In this document: piece by piece, positions 1 through 8,685 of the stretch | Layout: each line of letters opens with the position of its first letter | Position numbering within the stretch: the stretch's first letter is position 1 | NCBI GenBank assembly: GCA_951812805.1 | Contig: CATOSZ010000003.1 | Span: forward strand, 186,001-250,000 | Direction of reading: 5' to 3' | DNA from: an uncultured Alphaproteobacteria bacterium | GTDB lineage: Bacteria > Pseudomonadota > Alphaproteobacteria > GCA-2731375 | DNA: 64,000 nucleotides | Translations under genes and position numbers: made by a program | Notes under the pieces: generated by a model | What the model was told of the DNA's origin: nothing | Databases searched by the model: none | Seen by the model: the letters and a program-made list of their open reading frames with translations, nothing else

Positions 1-46
1 GTCCGGGGATTTCGGGTCCGGGAGGCGTTTGCGTGCGCCACCCACT

Positions 47-75
47 TTGCGCCCCAGGTTCGCGCGGGTTATATG
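47..75 (+). promoter_or_regulatory. Possible sigma-70-type promoter for mrp
   Basis: TTGCGC at 47-52 and TATATG at 70-75 are separated by 17 bases, 75 bases upstream of the mrp start. The -35 is weak and this is inferred from spacing and hexamer resemblance only. Confidence 0.3.
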
Positions 76-149
76 ACAACCGCCGGGACCGCGCAATGAA
101 ACCGATCGCCGCCGACACTCGGCCACCACCATATGGAAAGCCCCCTATC

Positions 150-1277
150 ATGGCACAAGTCGAAGAACAAACGGTCCTGGACGCGCTTGCCCGGATCCGC
201 CATCCGAGCCGCGAGGGCGATCTGGTCTCCCTCGGCATGGTGAGCGGCCTGGTCGTGCGCGACGGCAACGTCGGTTTCGCCCTGGAAATCGATCCCGCCG
301 AAGCGCAAGCGATGGAGCCGGTGCGCCGCGCCGCCGAGGCCGCCGTCGACGCGATTGCGGGCGTGGTCTCGGTGACCGCCGCCCTCACCGCCCACAGCCA
401 GCCGCCGGCCGCGGCGCCACCCCCGCAAGCCCGGCCGGCGCCACAACAACCCCAGCAACCCCAACAGCAGCAGCAGACCCAGCTTCTGCCCGACGTGGGC
501 GCCATCGTCGCCGTCGCCTCCGGCAAGGGCGGTGTCGGCAAGTCGACGACGGCGGTCAATCTCGCCTGCGGGCTCGCCCGCCTCGGGCAGCGGGTCGGGC
601 TGCTCGACGCGGACATCTACGGCCCCTCGATCCCGCGCATGCTGGGCCTTTCCGGCCGACCGCCGACGGACGGGCGCACGTTGCAGCCGATGCGGGCGCA
701 CGGCATCGCCTGCATGTCGATCGGCTTTCTGGTCGAGGAGGACACGCCGATGATCTGGCGTGGCCCGATGGTAATGGGCGCGCTGGAGCAGCTGATGCGC
801 GACGTCGCCTGGGGCCCGCTCGACGTCATGGTCGTCGACATGCCGCCCGGCACCGGCGATGCCCAGCTCACCATGGCGCAGCGCGTGCCGCTGGCCGGTG
901 CGGTCATCGTCTCGACCCCGCAGGACATTGCCCTGATCGACGCGCGCAAGGGCCTGAACATGTTCCGCAAGGTCGATGTCCCGGTGCTTGGCCTGATCGA
1001 GAACATGAGCTACTTCGCCTGCCCGAAGTGCGGCGAGCGGACGGAGATCTTCGGCCACGGCGGCGCCCGGAAGACGGCAGCGGAGATGGGCATGGACTTC
1101 CTCGGCGAAGTGCCGCTGGAACTGGCGGTGCGCGAAATGGCCGACGCCGGCACGCCGATCGTCGCCTGCAAGCCGGACGGCCCGGAGGCGGCGGCCTACA
1201 TGGCCATCGCCGAGGCCGTGGCGGCCCGCATCGGCGGCGGGCCCGGCCGCGCCGCACCGCGCATTACGATCTCCTGA
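150..1277 (+). CDS. apbC: Mrp/NBP35-family iron-sulfur carrier ATPase (ApbC)
   Basis: Cytoplasmic P-loop ATPase of the Mrp/ApbC family, known to hold and transfer Fe-S clusters to apoproteins. The 375-residue product has an N-terminal FSCA/DUF59-type domain (about 1-85), a Pro/Gln-rich linker (about 92-112) and a deviant Walker A GKGGVGKST at about residue 124, followed by MPPGTGD and a CPKC pair near residue 290 that would bridge a cluster between two subunits. I chose ATG 150 because GGAAAG lies just upstream and the family's start fits here; an open frame extends back to 33 but looks non-coding. The MBL-fold gene follows on the same strand 13 bases later, so the two are probably cotranscribed. 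Confidence 0.93.
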   Translation: MAQVEEQTVLDALARIRHPSREGDLVSLGMVSGLVVRDGNVGFALEIDPAEAQAMEPVRRAAEAAVDAIAGVVSVTAALTAHSQPPAAAPPPQARPAPQQPQQPQQQQQTQLLPDVGAIVAVASGKGGVGKSTTAVNLACGLARLGQRVGLLDADIYGPSIPRMLGLSGRPPTDGRTLQPMRAHGIACMSIGFLVEEDTPMIWRGPMVMGALEQLMRDVAWGPLDVMVVDMPPGTGDAQLTMAQRVPLAGAVIVSTPQDIALIDARKGLNMFRKVDVPVLGLIENMSYFACPKCGERTEIFGHGGARKTAAEMGMDFLGEVPLELAVREMADAGTPIVACKPDGPEAAAYMAIAEAVAARIGGGPGRAAPRITIS

Positions 1278-1290
1278 GGAGGACCGAGGG

Positions 1291-2181
1291 GTGGAAAAAC
1301 TCAATTTCGGCGCGGCCACGGTCGAACGCCTGGTCGAGGCGGAGGGGCCGAGTTTCTTTCCCGCCTTCATCCTGCCCGACAGCACCGAGGACGGAATCGC
1401 GCGCGAGATGGACTGGCTGCTGCCGCATTTCCATCACCCCGAGACCGGCCGCTTCTGGATGAGCGTGCACAGCTACATCGTGCGCACCGCCCATCACACC
1501 ATCCTGGTCGACACCTGTGTCGGCAACGACAAGGAACGGCCCTCGACCAAGCCCTGGCATCGCATGCAGACGCCGTGGCTGGACAATCTCGCCACGATGG
1601 GCGTCGCCCCGGAAGAGGTCGACTTCGTATGCTGCACCCATCTGCACGTCGACCATGTCGGCTGGAATACCCGCCTGCTCGACGGCCGCTGGGTGCCGAC
1701 CTTTCCGAACGCCCGCTACCTCTTTTCCAAGGCCGAATACGCCCACTGGGAAGCCGAATCGGGTGCCGAGGCCGAGGCGGCGGCGGGCCATTCGGGTGCG
1801 GTCGACGACTGCTTCGCCGACAGCGTGCTGCCGGTGGTGGAGGCCGGCCAGGTGCACTTCGTCGACGACGGCCACGCGGTCGACGACCAGCTGGTGATCG
1901 AAGCCTCGCCCGGCCACACGCCCGGCCACATCTGCTTGAACCTCGAAGGCGGGGACCGCCGCGCGGTGTTCAGCGGCGATCTGATGCACCATCCCGTGCA
2001 GGTCGCCTATCCGGAATGGAACAGCCGTTTCTGCGTCGATCCGGCCATGAGCCGGGCGACCCGCGAAGCCTTCGTCGCGCGCCATGCCGACAGCGATACC
2101 ACCATCCTGGCCGCTCATTTCGCCAGCCCGACCGCCGGCCACATCGTCGCCAACGGGGCGCGGTGCAAGTTTCAAGTCTGA
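1291..2181 (+). CDS. MBL-fold metallo-hydrolase
   Basis: Member of the metallo-beta-lactamase superfamily, which uses a one- or two-metal centre to hydrolyse esters, lactones, thioesters or phosphodiesters. The 296-residue product carries the metal-binding motif HLHVDHVG near residue 116, a second histidine in SPGHTPGH (about 210), an aspartate in SGDLMHHP (about 229) and a late AAHF histidine. The start is GTG at 1291 behind a strong GAGGAGGACCGAG ribosome site. It resembles the quorum-quenching lactonase-like / AttM-like side of the family in overall layout, but the substrate cannot be told from sequence. It lies directly after mrp and converges on the Sel1 gene with a 13-base gap. Confidence 0.88.
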   Translation: MEKLNFGAATVERLVEAEGPSFFPAFILPDSTEDGIAREMDWLLPHFHHPETGRFWMSVHSYIVRTAHHTILVDTCVGNDKERPSTKPWHRMQTPWLDNLATMGVAPEEVDFVCCTHLHVDHVGWNTRLLDGRWVPTFPNARYLFSKAEYAHWEAESGAEAEAAAGHSGAVDDCFADSVLPVVEAGQVHFVDDGHAVDDQLVIEASPGHTPGHICLNLEGGDRRAVFSGDLMHHPVQVAYPEWNSRFCVDPAMSRATREAFVARHADSDTTILAAHFASPTAGHIVANGARCKFQV

Positions 2182-2194
2182 GCGCGGTCCGTCC

Positions 2195-2590
2195 TCAGGA
2201 TGCGAGGCCGATCTTGGCGCGGGCCTGTTCGCGGTCGCCGACGGCGAGCTTGCGGCTGAGGAGGCGGGCGAGCTCGCAGGCGTTGTCGTCGCCCTGCCCC
2301 GCGGCGCGGGAGAACCAGGCCCAGGCCTCGCCATAGTCGCGGTGTACGCCGTCGCCCAACGCCAGCATGATGCCGAGCGCCACCTGTGCCTCGCGCAAGT
2401 CGGAACGGGCGGCGGCGCGATAAAGACCGAGCGCGCGGTCCGGCTCGCGCGGGACACCGACCGCGTCTTCGTAACAGGTCGCCAGACGGTATTGTGCCGA
2501 GGCGTCGCCCCGGGCCGCCCGGGCTTCGAGATTCTGGATATCGACGATCGCCGCGAGGCTGCCGGCCGAACCGTATCGCGTTGTGGCCAT
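2195..2590 (-). CDS. Sel1-repeat protein
   Basis: Small (131 residues) protein made almost entirely of Sel1-like (TPR-related) helical repeats: units around AQYRLATCYEDAVGVPREPDRA, DLREAQVALGIMLALGDGV and EAWAWFSRAAGQGDDNAC follow the usual 36-residue spacing. Such repeats mediate protein-protein contact; there is no signal peptide or catalytic motif, so a cytoplasmic scaffold role is likely but unproven. ATG 2590 has GGGAGAGCGAAGG upstream. It is on the minus strand after the MFS gene's neighbourhood and converges with the MBL hydrolase. Confidence 0.75.
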   Translation of the reverse strand: MATTRYGSAGSLAAIVDIQNLEARAARGDASAQYRLATCYEDAVGVPREPDRALGLYRAAARSDLREAQVALGIMLALGDGVHRDYGEAWAWFSRAAGQGDDNACELARLLSRKLAVGDREQARAKIGLAS

Positions 2591-2697
2591 CCTTCGCTCT
2601 CCCCCGGTAGCGGGCGACCTGTTGCCGCCCTACATCACCCATTTGGGGGATATCAGCCGCTTTCCATGTGCGGGCCGTCACAAAGGGTTCAAGAATT

Positions 2698-3927
2698 TCA
2701 GCGCCGCCCGCCGGCCAGTTGCGCCGCCTCAGGGTGGGCGCGCAGGCGGGCCATCGCAACGACGCCGAGGAAGGGGCCGATGGCCAGACAGGCGAAGGCC
2801 GGACCCCAGCCGAGGGCTGCCACCAGATGGGGAATCAGGTGGATGGTGGCCAGCGTCAACAGAAAGCCGGCGCAGGTCTGGATCGTCAGCATGGTGCCGA
2901 CCCGCTCCGGCGGACCGAGTTCGGCGAGCGAAGCCGAGAACTGCCCGCTGTCGGCGATCACCGTGACGCCCCAGAACAGCGCCACGGCGAACAGCAGCCC
3001 CGGCGGCCCGCCGAAGAGAAAGCCCATGACCAGCGCCGTCGCCCCGCTGAGCGCCATCGCCCCCATGGTGAGCGCGGTGCGGCCGAAGACGTCGGCCAGG
3101 CGGCCGCCGGCGACCGCACCGAACGCACCCCCGACGCCGATGGCGGCGAAGGCGGCCAGGCGGGCGTTGAACTCCGCCGCGGCCGGCGCCATGGAGAGGG
3201 CGTAGCTCGCCTCGAGGAAGAGGGCGAGCCAGGCCCACATGGCATAGCGCTCCCACATATGGCCGAGGTAGCCGATGTTGGCGAGCCGCAGGGGCGGATG
3301 GCGCCAGGCGCGAAGCGCGGCGTGGGGATCGAAGGGCGGCGCCTTCGCCGTGCGGGGCCCGAGGGGGGCGAAGTTGATCACCAGCGCGGCCAGCACCGCC
3401 AGAGCGGAAGCGGCGGCGATGGTGAAGCGCCAGTCGACGCCGCCGAAGGCGTTCAGCAGGTGCGGCGCGCCGGAGCCGAGCGTCAGCGCCCCGACGATGA
3501 GACCGATCAGCAATCCCAGGTCACCGTCGGCCCAGGTGGTCGCCATCTTCATGCCGACCGGATAGACCCCGGCCATCACCGCCCCGGTAACGGCGCGGCA
3601 GAGGATCACCGCCGGCGAGGCCGGCTCCAGCCACAGGATTGCGGCATTGGCGATCGCGCCGATGAGCGCCGAGACCATGAAGAAACGGCGGGGATCGAGC
3701 CTGTCGGCGAGGCCCAGCACCGCGCTCGCCAGGGTGCCGACGACAAAGCCCGCCTGTACGGCGCTGGTGTAGAGGGAGGCGAGCGTCGGCCCGATCTCGT
3801 ACTCGAGCCGCAGTGCCGGCAACACCGCGGTGGCCGAAAACCAAAGTGCCAGGGCCGCGGTAGTGCAAAGCGCCAGAAGCGTCAGCGACAGGCGCTTCGC
3901 CGCGCGGTCGACCGGCGACGACGCCAT
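2698..3927 (-). CDS. MFS transporter
   Basis: Inner-membrane major facilitator superfamily permease of about 409 residues with the expected alternating hydrophobic segments (roughly twelve), and a loop after helix 2 containing LADRLDPRRF, the place of the family's signature loop. A cytoplasmic-loop equivalent in the second half reads GGRLADVFGR. Substrate is unknown. ATG 3927 is preferred; an in-frame GTG six bases upstream (3933) is an alternative. The gene lies immediately downstream of atpF on the same strand but separated by a GC-rich inverted repeat (CCACCCC/GGGGTGG at about 3929-3962), so it may or may not be part of the atp transcript. Confidence 0.85.
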   Translation of the reverse strand: MASSPVDRAAKRLSLTLLALCTTAALALWFSATAVLPALRLEYEIGPTLASLYTSAVQAGFVVGTLASAVLGLADRLDPRRFFMVSALIGAIANAAILWLEPASPAVILCRAVTGAVMAGVYPVGMKMATTWADGDLGLLIGLIVGALTLGSGAPHLLNAFGGVDWRFTIAAASALAVLAALVINFAPLGPRTAKAPPFDPHAALRAWRHPPLRLANIGYLGHMWERYAMWAWLALFLEASYALSMAPAAAEFNARLAAFAAIGVGGAFGAVAGGRLADVFGRTALTMGAMALSGATALVMGFLFGGPPGLLFAVALFWGVTVIADSGQFSASLAELGPPERVGTMLTIQTCAGFLLTLATIHLIPHLVAALGWGPAFACLAIGPFLGVVAMARLRAHPEAAQLAGGRR

Positions 3928-3963
3928 GCCCACCCCGTTTCGTGGTCGGGTGGGATGGGGTGG

Positions 3964-4452
3964 CTAGTTCAGGTGGCCGCGAAGATCGCGAATGGCGCCA
4001 TCGACGAGCGCGCCGGCACGCTCCTCGTTCAATTCCGTGCCGATCACCCGGCGGGCGGCGGCGACGGCGGCCTCGACGGCGATCTCGCGGATCTCCTGCT
4101 CGGCCTGGGCCTCGGCGAGCTGTATCTTTTCGACCGCCAGCGCTTCACGTCGGGTCAGCATCTCCTCGAGCCGCGCCTCCGCCTGCTCGCGCTCGCGCGC
4201 CGCCTCGGTCCGGGCATGCTCGACCATCGCCTCGGCCTCGCGCACCGCATCGCGCTGCTTGCGCTCGTAGCTCGCCAGCAGGGCCTGCGCCTCCTCGCGC
4301 AGTCTCTGGGCTTCGTCCAGCTGCTCGCGGATCTTCTCGGAACGGGCGTCGAGCCCGCCGATCAGCATCTTGTGCACCTTCAGATAGATCATCAGGCCTA
4401 TGAAGATGACGAAGGACAGGCCGACCCAGAACGTGGCGTCGAATTCCATCAC
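3964..4452 (-). CDS. atpF: F0F1 ATP synthase subunit b
   Basis: Peripheral stalk subunit b of the ATP synthase, 162 residues. It has a single N-terminal membrane helix (FWVGLSFVIFIGLMIYL, about 8-24) followed by a long charged, alanine-rich coiled coil rich in Glu, Arg and Gln (about 30-140), the normal architecture. It overlaps the end of the b' gene by four bases (ATGA-type, 4449-4452), which implies translational coupling. Alphaproteobacteria and cyanobacteria use a b/b' heterodimer, so the two adjacent b-like genes are as expected. Last gene of the F0 operon. Confidence 0.93.
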   Translation of the reverse strand: MMEFDATFWVGLSFVIFIGLMIYLKVHKMLIGGLDARSEKIREQLDEAQRLREEAQALLASYERKQRDAVREAEAMVEHARTEAAREREQAEARLEEMLTRREALAVEKIQLAEAQAEQEIREIAVEAAVAAARRVIGTELNEERAGALVDGAIRDLRGHLN

Positions 4453-4940
4453 CGTGCCTCCGTCATGGCGGCGTCGACGGCGGCGCGCGCCGCATCGGCC
4501 GTGACCTCGACGCCGATCAGGCGTTCGACCGCGCCTTGGGCGAGATCCGCGGCGACAGCGCGCACCTCGTCCATCGCGGCCGCCTTGGCCGCTTCGATCC
4601 GCGCCTGCGCCTCGTTCGCCTGGCGTTGCAGGCGGTCGCCGAGTTCCTCGCCGCGCCTCTCGGCCTCGGCCGCACTCGCCGCCTGGGCCTCGCCGATCAC
4701 CGCCTGGGCTTGCGCCCGGGACTCGGCCAGCGCCGTCTCATACTCGGCCATGACCTGCTCGGCGCGCCGCTTGTGCTCGGCGGCCTGGTCGAGGTCGCCC
4801 TCGACCCGGTTCTGGCGTGTTTCCAGGATGTCGGCGACGCGCGGCAACGCGAGCCTGGCCATCAGGAAATAGAGGACCGCGAAGGAGACCGCCAACCAGA
4901 AGATTTGCGGCAGGAAGTCCTCGATCCAGAACTGTGGCAT
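4449..4940 (-). CDS. atpG: F0F1 ATP synthase subunit b'
   Basis: Second peripheral stalk subunit (b'), 163 residues, encoded upstream of and overlapping atpF. A membrane helix (FWLAVSFAVLYFLMARLAL, about 14-32) is followed by a long alanine/glutamate-rich coiled coil. In alphaproteobacteria this gene is variously named atpG, atpF2 or atpX; the symbol is a convention and should not be confused with the gamma subunit. It forms the dimeric stalk with subunit b that holds the F1 head against the a subunit. Forty-five bases separate it from atpE. Confidence 0.92.
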   Translation of the reverse strand: MPQFWIEDFLPQIFWLAVSFAVLYFLMARLALPRVADILETRQNRVEGDLDQAAEHKRRAEQVMAEYETALAESRAQAQAVIGEAQAASAAEAERRGEELGDRLQRQANEAQARIEAAKAAAMDEVRAVAADLAQGAVERLIGVEVTADAARAAVDAAMTEAR

Positions 4941-4985
4941 GGCGCTATTCCTCGTGAACCCAAGAGTGCTCGGTCAAAAGCGTTC

Positions 4986-5213
4986 CTAGAACACGAACAG
5001 GATGATCAGCGCGACGACGAGGGCGAACAGCGCGATCGCCTCCGTCAGGGCAAAGCCCAGGATCACCCGGCCGAAGACGGCCTGGGCAGCGCCCGGGTTG
5101 CGCATGGCGCCGGCGACGTAGTTGCCGAAGATCAGGCCGATGCCGATACCGGCGCCGCCCATGGCGATCGCGGCAAGTCCGGCTCCGATAAGCTTCGCGG
5201 CTTCAGGTCCCAT
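4986..5213 (-). CDS. atpE: F0F1 ATP synthase subunit c
   Basis: Proteolipid c-ring subunit, 75 residues, with two hydrophobic helices joined by a polar loop ([13 protein letters not shown]). The first helix carries the GxGxG packing motif (GGAGIGIG), and the second carries the ion-binding carboxylate as Glu in ALTEAIALF (about residue 58). No sodium-type ligand set is evident, so proton coupling is the likely mode. It lies between atpB and the b' gene in the normal order. Confidence 0.96.
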   Translation of the reverse strand: MGPEAAKLIGAGLAAIAMGGAGIGIGLIFGNYVAGAMRNPGAAQAVFGRVILGFALTEAIALFALVVALIILFVF

Positions 5214-5273
5214 TGTTCAATTCCTCGCGGTTGGATTGGATCGTTCGATTGCGAACCGGTACCAAGTGCCGGC

Positions 5274-6023
5274 TCAGTGCTCCAGATGGATGGCGTCGTT
5301 CAGGTAGAGGCAGGTCAGGATGGTGAAGACGTAGGCCTGCAGGAAGGCGATGGCGACCTCGAGCCCGGTGAGCGCGACGATCAGCGCCAGCGGCAGCACG
5401 CCGAAGATGCCCATCTTGACGACGAAGCCGCCGAACACCTTCAGCATGGTGTGGCCGGCCGTCATGTTGGCGAACAGGCGGACCGAATGGCTGATCGGCC
5501 GCATGAAATAGGACAGCACCTCGATCGGCACGACGAGCAGCAGCATGACGAAGGGCACGCCCTTCGGCACGAAGAAGCTCAGGAAGTGGAGACCGTGGCG
5601 CTTCAGGGCGATCGCCGTCACCAGCACGAAGACCATGAGGGCGAGCGCGCCGGTCACCGCGATGTGGCTGGTGACCGTATAGGCGTAGGGCAGCATGCCC
5701 AGCAGGTTCATGGCGACGATGAAGCTGAACACGGAGAAGACGAAGGGGAAATAACGCCGCCCGTCGGGGCCCACCGTCTCCTTCACCATGTCGGCGATAA
5801 ATTCGTACCAGATCTCGGTCAGGCACTGCCAGCGGCCCGGCACCAGGGCGCGGCGATTGGTCGTCAGGACCAGAAAAACCGTGAGGAAGGCGACGGACAC
5901 CAGCATGAAGACCGCGGCCTTGGAGAAGGCGAAGTCCAAGCCGCCGACGTTCCATTCGCCGTACTTGCCGATGACGAACTGGTACATCGGACTGTCGTGG
6001 TCGATTTGCCGCTCAGCCGCCAC
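5274..6023 (-). CDS. atpB: F0F1 ATP synthase subunit a
   Basis: Membrane stator subunit a, 249 residues with five or more hydrophobic segments. The essential arginine facing the c-ring is visible in SHSVRLFANMTAGH (about residues 181-194), and the C-terminal helix motif LQAYVFTILTCLYL is typical of the family. It forms the proton half-channels with the c-ring. Its start overlaps the end of atpI by 11 bases (6013-6023), so the two are probably translationally coupled. Confidence 0.96.
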   Translation of the reverse strand: MAAERQIDHDSPMYQFVIGKYGEWNVGGLDFAFSKAAVFMLVSVAFLTVFLVLTTNRRALVPGRWQCLTEIWYEFIADMVKETVGPDGRRYFPFVFSVFSFIVAMNLLGMLPYAYTVTSHIAVTGALALMVFVLVTAIALKRHGLHFLSFFVPKGVPFVMLLLVVPIEVLSYFMRPISHSVRLFANMTAGHTMLKVFGGFVVKMGIFGVLPLALIVALTGLEVAIAFLQAYVFTILTCLYLNDAIHLEH

Positions 6024-6390
6024 CCCGGCCCCCCGTCTTTGTCTCTGCCCCGGCCGTGCCGGCAGCGCGTTGCGTTCGTTCCAGGGCCAGGGCGTCCATC
6101 CGGTTCAACGTCCTGACCGCGTTTCTGATGCCGGCGCCCGCCCCCAGGAAGAGCATGACCAACATCACCCAGGGCGTGGTCCCGACCCACTGGTCGATCA
6201 CCCAGCCGAGCCCGGTACAGAGCAGCAGCGCGACGACCATCTCGATCGAGACCCGCCACGCCATGCCCAGCTCACCCGCCGGCAGCGCCTGCCCCTCCTG
6301 GTCTTCCGCTTCCAGCCCCGCGTCGCGACGCGCCCGGTCGATCTCGTTGCCCAGTCTGTCGAGCGGGCGTCTATCGCCTGGATCCGTCAT
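6013..6390 (-). CDS. atpI: AtpI-family F0 accessory protein
   Basis: First gene of the F0 operon, 125 residues. After a charged N-terminus there are two hydrophobic segments (VSIEMVVALLLCTGLGWVI and PWVMLVMLFLGAGAGI), the usual AtpI layout; AtpI proteins assist c-ring assembly or Mg supply. ATG 6388-6390 is chosen because the family starts near MTDPGDRR; the frame is open to 6531 but the upstream part covers the probable promoter (6503-6531). It overlaps atpB at its 3' end. Confidence 0.85.
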   Translation of the reverse strand: MTDPGDRRPLDRLGNEIDRARRDAGLEAEDQEGQALPAGELGMAWRVSIEMVVALLLCTGLGWVIDQWVGTTPWVMLVMLFLGAGAGIRNAVRTLNRMDALALERTQRAAGTAGAETKTGGRGGG

Positions 6391-6502
6391 ATGCGGCCCC
6401 GAGGCCAGCTGAAGTCTGGGAAAACCGAAGTTGTGACCAACACCGCCCCGCGACGCGATACCCCGGCCAGAACCCGATTCCGACCACGCCCAAGGCGCGC
6501 GC

Positions 6503-6531
6503 AAGATAGGAAAAGGCCCTGGTGGTGTCAA
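6503..6531 (-). promoter_or_regulatory. Probable sigma-70 promoter of the atp (F0) operon
   Basis: On the minus strand a perfect -35 hexamer TTGACA (6531-6526) and TATCTT (6508-6503) are separated by exactly 17 bases. Transcription would start near 6496, giving an untranslated leader of about 105 bases before atpI. This is the best sigma-70-like match I found in the window. Confidence 0.65.
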
Positions 6532-6695
6532 GCGACCATCGGTCGCAGACTCCAGGCGGACAAGGTATTGATATTACGGGGGAAATCGATATCGAGCGCT
6601 TTCTTGCGCGCCCACGGACCGCCGCCCGATACGTCGGCGCGGGGGTGACCCCGGATGAAGCGCTGTTCAAGAGCGTCTCCGACGTGACGTCCTAA
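6522..6695 (+). CDS. Possible small ORF, 57 residues, unknown
   Basis: Not recognised. From GTG 6522 (with AGGAAAAGG just upstream) a 58-codon frame runs to TAA 6693-6695. The predicted peptide ends DIERFLARPRTAARYVGAGV followed by TPDEALFKSVSDVTS, with G/C at most third codon positions, as in real genes here. It overlaps the -35 element of the atp promoter on the opposite strand and meets the helicase stop codon tail to tail. It could equally be the remnant of a larger gene, since no homology can be tested here. Confidence 0.3.
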   Translation: MVSSDHRSQTPGGQGIDITGEIDIERFLARPRTAARYVGAGVTPDEALFKSVSDVTS

Positions 6696-8554
6696 TCGGA
6701 TTTCTTCGATGGCTTCTTCCGCTTGACGGGCCCAGAACCCGGCTTTTTGGCGGCGCGGTCCTTCGTGGCCTTCGCGCGATGTTTTCGCCCGGCCTTGGGC
6801 CCCGAGCGGGGTGCGTCCGGCTTTTTCCGCTTCGACTTGTCCGATTTTCCTTCCATCGGCCCCGACACGTCTTGCTTTGGCGAGGCCTCGCGCCGTGGCT
6901 CGACCGCGGTGCGCGTTTCGGAACTCTTCGCCTGTTTGTTTTTCGGAACGGCGGGCGCGTGGGGGACCCCGTCGAGGGCCTTCACTGCGATCGTCTTTTC
7001 GACGGTACGATTCGGGCCGATGGCCTCGAGAAACCGATCCACGCAAGCAGGCGAAAGCTCGACATGGGTTTCGTTGGGTTGGATTTTGATCGCGCCGACC
7101 TCGTGCTTGTCGACCTGGCCGACACGGCACAGCATCGGCAGAATCCAGCGCGCCTCGGCTTTCTGCTTGTGCCCGACCGACAGCGAGAACCAGACCCCGC
7201 CCTTGAAGTCGTCGCGGCGCTTCGTCTTGCGTTCGGGCGGTGCGGTATCCAGCAGTTCCTCGGGCGCGGACCGGCCGGCGGAATGCAGGCGCAAGAAAGC
7301 GGCGGCAACTTGATTGGCACTGTAACGGGCGAGAAGCGCGTCGGCGGTGGCCTGTTCGTCGGCGCTCGGCGGCGCATTCAGCAACGGGTCCTCGAGAATC
7401 CGTTCATGGTCCCGTCGGACGATTTCCTCCACCGATGGCGGCCTCGCCCACGCGGCGGTGACATTGGCGCCGGTGAGAAGACGCTCGGTGCGCCGACGCT
7501 CGTTGTGCGCGACGATCAGGGCGCATACACCCTTGCGGCCGGCACGACCGGTCCTGCCGCTCCTGTGTAAAAGGGTTTCGCGGGTTTTCGGGATATCGGC
7601 ATGGATCACCAGATCCAAATTCGGCAGGTCGAGCCCGCGGGCGGCCACATCGGTTGCAATGCAGACCCGCGCGCGCCCGTCGCGCATCGCTTGCAGGGCG
7701 TGGGTGCGTTCGTTCTGGCTCAATTCACCCGACAGCGCCACCACCGCAAAGCCGCGGTTGTTGAACCGGCTGGTCATCCGGTTGACGGCCGCCCGGGTGG
7801 CACAGAAAACCAGCGCGTTCTTCGCCTCGAAATAGCGCAGCACGTTGATGATGGCGTTGTCCCGGTCGGCGGGCGCGATGGTGAGCGCGCGGTATTCGAT
7901 ATCGTTGTGCTGCGTCCTCTCCGCCGTCGTGCTGACCCGCACCGCGTCGCGCTGGTAGCGCTTGGCGAGAGTGGCGATGGGCGACGGCACGGTGGCGGAG
8001 AACATCAGGGTACGGCGCCTCGACGGGGCGGCGCCGAGAATGAATTCCAGATCGTCGCGAAAGCCGAGATCGAGCATCTCGTCCGCTTCATCCAGCACCA
8101 CGGCCTTGAGCCCCCTGGTATCGAAGGAGCCGCGTTCGATGTGATCGCGCAGCCGTCCCGGTGTGCCGACGACGATGTTTGCACCGCGCTGAAGCACCCG
8201 GCGCTCCTCGCGCATGTCCATGCCACCGACACACGAGGCGACCTCCGCACCCGTCATCGCATATAGCCACTCCAGTTCACGCTTGACCTGAAGTGCCAGT
8301 TCACGCGTGGGGGCCACGACGAGGGCCAGGGGCGCCGCGGTGCGGGCGAACCGGTCGGCGCCTTCCAGAAGCGTCGGGGCGAGTGCGAGGCCGAACGCCA
8401 CGGTCTTGCCCGATCCCGTCTGGGCGGAAACCAAAAGGTCCGAATCCACGAGGGGCGCGGCCAAGACCGCCTCCTGCACCGGGGTCAATTCGCGATAGCC
8501 ACGCTTGTTCAACGCCAGCCCGAGTACCGGGACGACGTTTTCAAATTCCGCCAT
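6692..8554 (-). CDS. DEAD-box RNA helicase with DbpA-type RNA-binding domain
   Basis: ATP-dependent RNA helicase, 620 residues, of the DeaD/DbpA side of the family, likely acting in ribosome assembly or cold-adapted RNA unwinding. Motifs in order: Q motif (TPVQEAV), I (AQTGSGKT, about 41), Ia (PTRELA), TPGRL, II (LDEADEML), III (SAT), and the C-terminal HRSGRTGRAGR. A DbpA RNA-binding-like domain follows (about 455-530), and the last 90 residues are a very Lys/Arg-rich disordered tail, which would add nonspecific RNA affinity. Transcribed toward the atp promoter region. Confidence 0.92.
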   Translation of the reverse strand: MAEFENVVPVLGLALNKRGYRELTPVQEAVLAAPLVDSDLLVSAQTGSGKTVAFGLALAPTLLEGADRFARTAAPLALVVAPTRELALQVKRELEWLYAMTGAEVASCVGGMDMREERRVLQRGANIVVGTPGRLRDHIERGSFDTRGLKAVVLDEADEMLDLGFRDDLEFILGAAPSRRRTLMFSATVPSPIATLAKRYQRDAVRVSTTAERTQHNDIEYRALTIAPADRDNAIINVLRYFEAKNALVFCATRAAVNRMTSRFNNRGFAVVALSGELSQNERTHALQAMRDGRARVCIATDVAARGLDLPNLDLVIHADIPKTRETLLHRSGRTGRAGRKGVCALIVAHNERRRTERLLTGANVTAAWARPPSVEEIVRRDHERILEDPLLNAPPSADEQATADALLARYSANQVAAAFLRLHSAGRSAPEELLDTAPPERKTKRRDDFKGGVWFSLSVGHKQKAEARWILPMLCRVGQVDKHEVGAIKIQPNETHVELSPACVDRFLEAIGPNRTVEKTIAVKALDGVPHAPAVPKNKQAKSSETRTAVEPRREASPKQDVSGPMEGKSDKSKRKKPDAPRSGPKAGRKHRAKATKDRAAKKPGSGPVKRKKPSKKSD

Positions 8555-8685
8555 GATTTTCGATCCAGCCTTCTGGCGCGCGGTGCCCGGTTATAATTTT
8601 GATTTCACAGGGCATCCTTCGACGCGCCGGGATAGAGCCGGAAAACGTTCGAGAAAGCAATGACGGAGAGGTACGAAATCGACGC

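Noticed and set aside
1..149. Extension of the mrp gene to the upstream ATG at 33
   Set aside because: The extra 39 residues do not resemble the family, and a better ribosome site precedes ATG 150.
3929..3962. CCACCCC/GGGGTGG inverted repeat between atpF and the MFS gene as a terminator
   Set aside because: Only 7 base pairs, a loop of over 20 bases and no T run; too weak to call.
2668..4872. 734-residue open frame on the plus strand across the MFS and atpF genes
   Set aside because: It is antisense to three well-supported minus-strand genes; long empty frames opposite GC-rich genes are common, and its composition (very Arg/Gly/Gln-rich) is not protein-like.
4536..6116. 526-residue open frame opposite the F0 genes
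   Set aside because: Antisense to atpF', atpE and atpB with unnatural His/Asp/Gln-rich composition.
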